From: Folioceros fuciformis
Taxonomy: Eukaryota > Anthocerotophyta > Anthocerotopsida > Anthocerotales
Direction: 5' to 3'
Assembly (NCBI GenBank): GCA_049999805.1
Contig: JBNGIO010006328.1
Coordinates: 181,022-206,263 of the forward strand
Length of the DNA stretch: 25,242 nt
The notes beneath the pieces are model-generated. The model was given only the letters and a program-made list of their open reading frames with translations, was not told the origin of the DNA and did not search any database. Shown piece by piece: positions 19,803 to 25,242 of this stretch. Position 1 is the stretch's first letter, and each line of letters begins with the position of its first letter. A program made the position numbers and the translations under genes.

Positions 19803-21023
19803 ACAACTCTCTTACCTTATGGTCATGTCATATTCCTCTCAGCATGAGGCTTACAGATTCCTGTCGGAACGGAGTGCGTTTGATGTTACTCTCAGCATCA
19901 GCCTACTCAAGGCTCACAGATTCTTGTCCGGAGGCAATGCAGACATGAGTGAATCGGCGTCTACTCTTAACAGCTCTTTTGTCATCATTCGAGGTGCACC
20001 CAAGGTTGATCCAAATCAGGTGCAAAGAAAAATTTCCAACATGTTCGTCCTTGTTGAGCAGCTCCAAACAGACGAATCTCATTAAATGCTTGTGAATATC
20101 AGAAGCTGTGGACGTGTAACAGTAGATGACCATTCCACTACACAGCTTCATGGATAACTGTTTGGGTCTCGTAGTGCTCTGTAATGCCTTTGCTATTAAT
20201 GGTATTAGAGTAGATCAGGGAGCTAATCCTGGTCTACATCAGGCTGGTCGTTGGCAGGGTTGTTCTCAATACTGACCCTCAGAGACATGGCCATTGAGGA
20301 GACAGAGAAGAAGTGGCATCATTAGGCTCGACCCTCTCTTGCTACAAATCTCTTGACAGCGCCGAATTGCTGTTGTGCTGTTAATCTGCTGTCTTAGCCA
20401 TTCGCATCTCCTTCCATGTCTCCACGTTTTGTGTCGAGGCTAATGTGTCACAGCACCAATGGGGCACGTTCTGAGCTTCACTTCACACCGCAACAACGAG
20501 GCGCATGGGAACATTGGGTCATGGCCTCTATAGGATCTTTCAGAGCCGGAATCTGAGAAGGTTAGATTGTCAGCCATGTGGTGCAGCATCCAGCCAAAAC
20601 CGTTTGTAGAAAACGAGGAAATCTTCTTTAGCTTTATTGCGGCTATTTTGCTATGTCGGTTTCGAACTAGCTAGATCCACCCCGATAAGGCTGAAAGCAT
20701 GCTGGAAACTTTGCTGCTTCAGAACCATGTAGTGAAATGGACGTCACTGCGAAGCGCCTGCAGAGAGCACAGAGTGATACATATCCAGCGTCCAATCCGA
20801 CCTTTTGACTGTCTGTCACAGGAATCTCGAACTCGCATCGCAGTTTCTCAAATCATAAAAGCTAAGTTCAAACAAAGAGGATTCTCTCAAATAACGTCGA
20901 ACGTCCTTCTTAGCATTTCCCTTTCATTCCTGAAGCCAAGAAAGGAGAAGGCTCCAGATCATCAGAAGTGTAGAGGTTTGAATTTGACGACCGACTGTCC
21001 ATCTTTTCCTAAATGTCTTACAG
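19803..21023. other. Interval between duplicated units, no gene recognised
   Basis: Two modest open frames exist on the + strand (19741-20085 and 20699-21037), but neither shows family motifs. Within 19836-19935 there is a weak internal repeat around CTCTCAGCAT and ACAGATTC. I cannot support a gene here. Confidence 0.4.
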
Positions 21024-21155
21024 ACCTCTGCGGTTAACATCCATCCAGCATCCCTTTGCCTCTTATCTGGTGCCATCCACGGAGTCGCCCGTCGCCGCAC
21101 GCCTTCTCCTCTAGAGACCAGAGGCAGAAGGATACAGATTCATGAGCCTCCTGTA

Positions 21156-21927
21156 ATGGATCGCGATGGAGGCAAGGGTGGCCCTGATGCTGGAGGCGAT
21201 GAACAATGTAGTACGAGTCATCCTGCAATTCACGATGAAAGTGATTGTTCCGGTTATTTAGGTATTGCTCGGTGATTCATCAGTTCTTTCGTCAGGTGAT
21301 GTTTGAGTTGAGTGATCCAGGTGATTCTGTCAGAGCGGTTCAGCTGATTCTACGAGTGCATCAGGTGATAATTCGTCGTATGAATTAGCTGATTGTTCGG
21401 GTGGATCAGGTGATTCTTCGGGCAGTTCAGTTGATTCTTCGGGCAGTTCAGTTGATTATTACGGTGGAGCAGGTGATTCTACCGGTGATCTAGGTGGTTC
21501 TTCGGATGCTTTAAAGTATTATTGGGAAGAATCACGCCGTCGTTCCCGCGAAGATGAAAAGCAGCCCGATCCAGGGCCCCCGAACCCTGATGAAGTTGTA
21601 CGCGCTCAAGTATTTAGGCGTAACCATACCAGCGCATTCTTGCCGGTGGTGATTATCAAAGTAAGTAAGTAAATAAATAAGTCGTGTGCAAGCAAGCCAT
21701 GACACACCCCACTGCACGCACGCTGGTGCAGAGCTGCTAAATGATAGCCAGCCTTTGTGTAGTTTGTTTGCTAACTTTTCAATTCCCTCCATACGTCAAT
21801 GATAGCCAGACTTTCGGAAGTTTGATTGCTGACTTTTCCATGTCCTCATATATGTCAGGAGGACCCTCTCCCTGAGCCACCAAAATGCTTCCAAACCTGG
21901 AATTCTTCCAAGACCAAGGAGCTTTGA
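21156..21927 (+). CDS. Candidate three-exon gene, Ser/Gly/Asp-rich protein of unknown function
   Basis: Model: 21156-21271, 21336-21660, 21859-21927, with GT-AG introns of 64 and 198 bp and consistent phase, giving 169 residues. The N-terminal half is low complexity (SGDSSGSSVDSSGSSVD repeats). The C-terminal half is charged and less repetitive (ALKYYWEESRRRSREDEKQP, then VFRRNHTSAFLPVVIIK), ending TKEL. No signal peptide or transmembrane segment is obvious. The second donor is strong (GTAAGT). The first intron is itself made of the exon's repeat, so it might instead be a frameshifted repeat. The frame is open upstream of the chosen ATG back to an acceptor-like CAG at 21021-21023, so the gene may start earlier. 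I do not recognise it. Confidence 0.4.
21229..21505 (+). repeat. Degenerate minisatellite based on CAGGTGATTCT and a 21-bp unit
   Basis: Variants of GGTGATTCT/TCAGTTGATTCT recur across about 275 bp. The best match is a 21-bp unit AGTTCAGTTGATTCTTCGGG plus C, repeated near 21426 and 21447. It spans the end of exon 1, intron 1 and half of exon 2 of the candidate gene. Confidence 0.65.
21740..21857 (+). repeat. 58-bp imperfect tandem duplication in intron 2
   Basis: AATGATAGCCAGCCTTTG (21740) and AATGATAGCCAGACTTTC (21798) begin two diverged units of about 58-59 bp, which extend to CATACGTC and TATATGTC respectively. Confidence 0.7.
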
Positions 21928-22126
21928 ATCGCACAATATGGGTTGCACACAAACATAGATATGTAGGGAGTTTTTGAGAAGTTTAGGATGATGGATAGTT
22001 GTAAGGTTGATGTACAGCCGGTTCGTTTAACATCTATAAATTAATGCTTATCATCTTATTTGTCTGTAAAAGATCTTGTAGTGCTTTGTTGCATTTTTTT
22101 CCAGCTCGTGGGGCTTCATGAATCAC

Positions 22127-22892
22127 ACAAGATCTTGTAGCCCTTCCTCTCTACAGAAAGCCATAAAGGCTTTGTAGCTATGACTACCAATCTAGGATGA
22201 TTGTAGCCTAGTAGTCATAGCTATAAAGCCTAAACATGTGATTTATAGCCATGACTACCAGGCTGTAATCATGCTTGATTGGTAGTCATAGCTAAGCATG
22301 GCATTGGAACTATGCTAGGGTGCTAAGCAGATGGTTGCTTTGCAGTGTTGGGGCAGCCATTACATGTAGGTGGTTTCTTGGTAGAGAGGCACCCAATGAC
22401 TATACTCTTTCATTAGGAACAACGTGATCTCCCAATTCAACAACATTGAAGACATCAAAACGCCATAAGCTCATGATGTTTAAAAATAGATAGCTTCATG
22501 TTTAAGTATTGATCCTATAGTGCTTTGTATAACGCTTTGGCTATTAGCAACCTTAAGACAAAACTTAAGACGAAACCATATACATGAGGCTGCTTGTTAG
22601 TGGGGTTGCTCTTAATCCTTCCATTGCATGTACATTCTAAGACCCAAAATAGTAAAACAGGGGCAATGAAGCCAAAGAAGATACGCTAATTTTTCGCACG
22701 AGCGCTTTGGGCTGGCTGCCTCAGCACACGGCTGACATCCCACCGACACACTGTGCCACCTGCTGTTGCTCTTGATACGTGGATCCGATACCGGATCTCC
22801 ACAAAAACACGCTGTGACAATATGGAATGAATGCACTGCAAAATGCGAGTGCTAAAAGCTAAGCCGAGTCAGCATAACACAGTGCTTTCAAG
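22127..22892 (+). repeat. Duplicated 0.7-kb unit, copy B
   Basis: It aligns to copy A over its whole length, with an additional ~73 bp near 22220-22293. Two palindromes are present: 21-bp arms with one mismatch at 22167-22187 and 22211-22231, and 14-bp arms with one mismatch at 22247-22260 and 22280-22293. The motif AAGATCTTGTAG also occurs just upstream, at about 22070. The 21928-22126 stretch before it holds no gene and may be the 3' UTR of the candidate gene. Confidence 0.9.
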
Positions 22893-22922
22893 CGATTGTA
22901 GCAAGAGGGGTTCAGCCCAACG

Positions 22923-22952
22923 ATGCCACTGTCTTCTGTATCCCAGTGGCAT
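22923..22952. repeat. Perfect 9-bp-arm hairpin
   Basis: ATGCCACTG (22923-22931) and CAGTGGCAT (22944-22952) form a perfect stem with a 12-base loop. The left arm contains the ATG used in the weak gene model that follows. Confidence 0.6.
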
Positions 22953-23758
22953 GCAGTCAGAATGGCTGTTTCCATGAGGGTCACTGTGCCCCATGCCCGA
23001 CTCACGGTAGGGAAGGAAGTATTTCCAACTGATAAGCCGGAGGAACCAGCCCTGGCGGAATCTGATAGCACAGGCAGGGAGAAGGTAACCTCGCGGAACT
23101 GCCTGATGAGGCGTCATGACTCCATGCATATGGGCCCGTTGGTCCTCAGGTGCTCAGCTACAGGATAGCTTCCACGCCAGTTCTTTGCCACTTCTACCCC
23201 AGGTTTTATGAATCTGAATCTGAGAAGATGCCTCCAGGGTAACTGAAGTAGTTTTGTTTGCCCCAACTGTCGGTAGCGAGGCTGTTCGCGGTAAGGATTA
23301 CATTAGTGATGGCACGCTGAGCTTAGCCTTCAGCAGGATGGTATGCCTGCTTCCCATTTGGGGCATCCTCCATCTCCGCAGGTCAATACTCTGCGCTCAA
23401 CACTTGACAACCCCTGATTGGTCTGCTGACGTTTTCCTGGCCACCCTGAACTAGCTTTGCACCGTGAGCACTACTTTCCCAGTGGGCGCGGGCGCTTTCC
23501 TACGGAATCTTGAGGCCCTTACTCTCTACAGTGCAGTGTAGTGGGAACTCCTCCTACAAGCATGGCCGATGTGGCATCTTAGCACGGACGAGAGCCAATC
23601 TCGAAACGCAGTTCCTGGATGTGGGTCATGCCTCAGGAAGCTATTGTCTTTTGTGCAAGTGTTGGTTTCCCGTATTCGGGTTAGGGCAGGAAGCTCCCTG
23701 TTCAGACCTCCAAGCACCGCACGTCAGTACCAATCCAGGCGCAGGACCTACGGTATAG
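22923..23758 (+). CDS. Weak candidate three-exon gene, unknown product
   Basis: Exons 22923-23149, 23238-23340 and 23483-23758 join in phase through GT-AG introns of 88 and 142 bp, giving 201 residues. The start could be another ATG near 22960. Segments such as TVGKEVFPTDKPEEPALAES and VVLFAPTVGSEAVRGKDYIS look protein-like, but I recognise no domain. The third exon is Cys-rich (CLLCKCWF). The model rests only on frame and splice consistency, which can arise by chance at this length. Confidence 0.25.
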
Positions 23759-24968
23759 TACCGATCGAAACCGAAGGATTCCTGTCAGCCATGGTCTTCT
23801 GAATGTCTCCATTTGACCTAAGCCATTTGCGAACATCTTAATGAGGACCTGGCATGACCTGGCACGTACGGGGGCGGTGGCCATGACCTTCAGCAACCAT
23901 GTCTTCAACTGAACCCGTCCGTTGAAGCAGAGGCAAACGAGGAGGGTGACCCTGGCCTTCAGCAACCATGACTTCATCTGCTCTCAATGTCGGTTCCATT
24001 CCAGGGCCTGTGCCATAGGTGCCTTGACTCGTTGAGTCGTTGCCGAAGCTGCTGTTTGACGTGCGGAAATTATTTACGAAAGCCGTGTGACTTGTCGCTG
24101 AATCTCATCCTCTATTGTCGTTTCAGCTGTAAATCTTCAAAGCTGTCCAAGTAACAACAAGAGTGATCAGGAATCTTCTTTCGTTAGCGACCGCTTAGGT
24201 CGTGCTCGCTCGTGTCCCTCGCCTTTGTGGCAGGGCATGAGACACAAACACAGTTGGGACTCACCTATTGGTAACCCCCCTGTGACAGTGAAAGGGTTGA
24301 CGTGACAGCTGACGCCGATGCATTCAATAAAGTTGAAGGAAAGCACTTTACCAAGAAATGGAAACTACATTAGCAAAGTCCAAACTGAGCAATCCAGAAG
24401 TTGAAGCGTGTTCATGTAAACGTGCTCCACATAAATCATAGAATGGCGGAAAGGTCTGACCCGTACTTGCGACGAAGGAACCGGGCTTGAAGAAGAAGCC
24501 AAGCCTCCACTGAGAAAATTAGAACCCCTTAGAGGACTGCAGTCTTGACCTACACTTTCCAAATGTTCAGGAGCATGCAGTAGCAGCGTACACGTAACGT
24601 GCATCACATGTGTGGCCAAAACTTCCCACACGAGTAACGGCCTTCCTTACATACAGCCTCGTGAATCCGTCCATACCTCGCTGAACTTCCGCACTCACTT
24701 TGGCCACCTCCCAGAGCTTCCCTTCACGGGTGCACCAAAGCCCGAGATCTGACCCGCCATCGGCTTCAAACAATTCACGAGATTGTCAACCTGGATCCAC
24801 ATCCACCCACTCTGCCTGTGTTCAAATATTTTGGACAGCCGCTGCTCTCTGTCCCCAAAGGAAGTCTTCGTGCCCACAGACTTGTCTGCTTCCGACACGG
24901 TCGACCGACGTCCAGCGCTGAGGCCATGTAGCAACAGCGACCACGCGACGCGCACTCGGATTGCCATG
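23759..24968. other. Region without a recognised gene
   Basis: A 69-bp-spaced imperfect repeat (CCTTCAGCAACCATG at 23887-23901 and 23956-23970) and a short TGACCTGGCA doublet near 23849 are seen. The right part may be the 3' UTR of the - strand exon at 24969-25109. A 90-codon - strand frame (24967-24695) begins with a hydrophobic N terminus (MAIRVRVAWSLLLHG) but lies directly behind that exon and lacks motifs. Confidence 0.4.
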
Positions 24969-25109
24969 TCACCGACTGAGCAAGGCCAAAACTAGATATC
25001 CCGTGATGATGCAGACGGCAAACACGATTTCTTTCTTCCCTACCTCAATCAGCTCAACTTCAGGCCTCCTCCAAGGTCCAAGAAACAAACTCAGTGGCAT
25101 TTCCCATCC
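24969..25109 (-). CDS. Possible last exon of a - strand gene with a transmembrane-like tail
   Basis: After an acceptor-like TTTGGCAG (25117-25110), 46 codons are open to TGA at 24971-24969. They read LFLGPWRRPEVELIEVGKKE followed by a hydrophobic stretch IVFAVCIITGYLVLALL and a terminal SR. This looks like a tail-anchored or multi-pass C terminus. Upstream exons would lie beyond the window or in 25110-25242, where I see only a purine-rich stretch on the - strand and no clear exon. The family is not recognised. Confidence 0.35.
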   Translation of the reverse strand, partial: GWEMPLSLFLGPWRRPEVELIEVGKKEIVFAVCIITGYLVLALLSR

Positions 25110-25242
25110 CTGCCAAATACAAACACAAGTTGTCAATTCCCGTGAAGCAGATCACTTCCATTTTCTTTCCCTTTCCCTTTCCCTGCTCGGGAAGGACGTG
25201 TTCTCTTCTCATATAATCTGCACACACAACTCTGCGCAAGCA

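Noticed and set aside
19110-22892. Copies A and B as the two LTRs of one retrotransposon
   Set aside because: No primer site after A, no polypurine tract before B, no TG...CA ends and no gag or pol between them.

Overview
The window looks like nuclear DNA of a plant-lineage eukaryote, most likely a streptophyte alga, bryophyte or lycophyte. Reasons: a protein gene with seven GT-AG introns of about 80-185 bp; two Ty1/Copia retrotransposons, one of which has the tRNA-iMet primer site typical of plant Copia; a CENP-B/Tigger-type transposase; and decayed elements whose premature stops are often TAG where CAG is expected. I cannot name the species. Two runs of N (10 and 100) lie inside tandem repeats, so the assembly is uncertain there.

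Layout. 1-4342: an apparently intact eight-exon gene on the + strand for a 1072-residue TPR-CHAT protein, a caspase/separase-like cysteine protease with both catalytic residues in place. The last ~110 bp of its 3' end recur 250 bp downstream. 4.8-11.1 kb: an old, broken Copia element on the - strand (Copia-1) that lacks its 3' part. Its gag is split by a 2,692-bp insertion (8020-10711) with TG...CA ends and a 5-bp target-site duplication, best read as a solo LTR or non-autonomous element carrying its own coiled-coil reading frame. 11.1-11.7 kb: AT-rich DNA with a 37-bp tandem repeat. 11701-17173: a complete but defective Copia element on the + strand (Copia-2) with two LTRs, primer site, polypurine tract and TSD. 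Its LTR ends are TA...TA, and it has an internal deletion joining integrase to reverse transcriptase. 17303-19157: a decayed CENP-B/Tigger-like DDD transposase gene whose DNA-binding region has been expanded into a 67-bp tandem array.

19.1-22.9 kb: a 0.7-kb direct duplication (copies A and B) rich in palindromes flanks about 2.3 kb of mostly unrecognised sequence. That interval contains a candidate three-exon gene for a 169-residue Ser/Gly/Asp-rich protein of unknown function. 22.9-23.8 kb: another weak candidate three-exon gene. The right edge carries what may be the last exon of a - strand gene ending in a transmembrane-like tail.

Only the TPR-CHAT gene looks like a conserved host gene. 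The middle 14 kb is a pile of nested transposable elements whose order of arrival can partly be read: Copia-1 before its 8020-10711 insert, and Copia-2 after the DNA next to the transposase. No RNA genes, CRISPR arrays or bacterial features were seen. All gene models are hand-built from splice sites and frame continuity.
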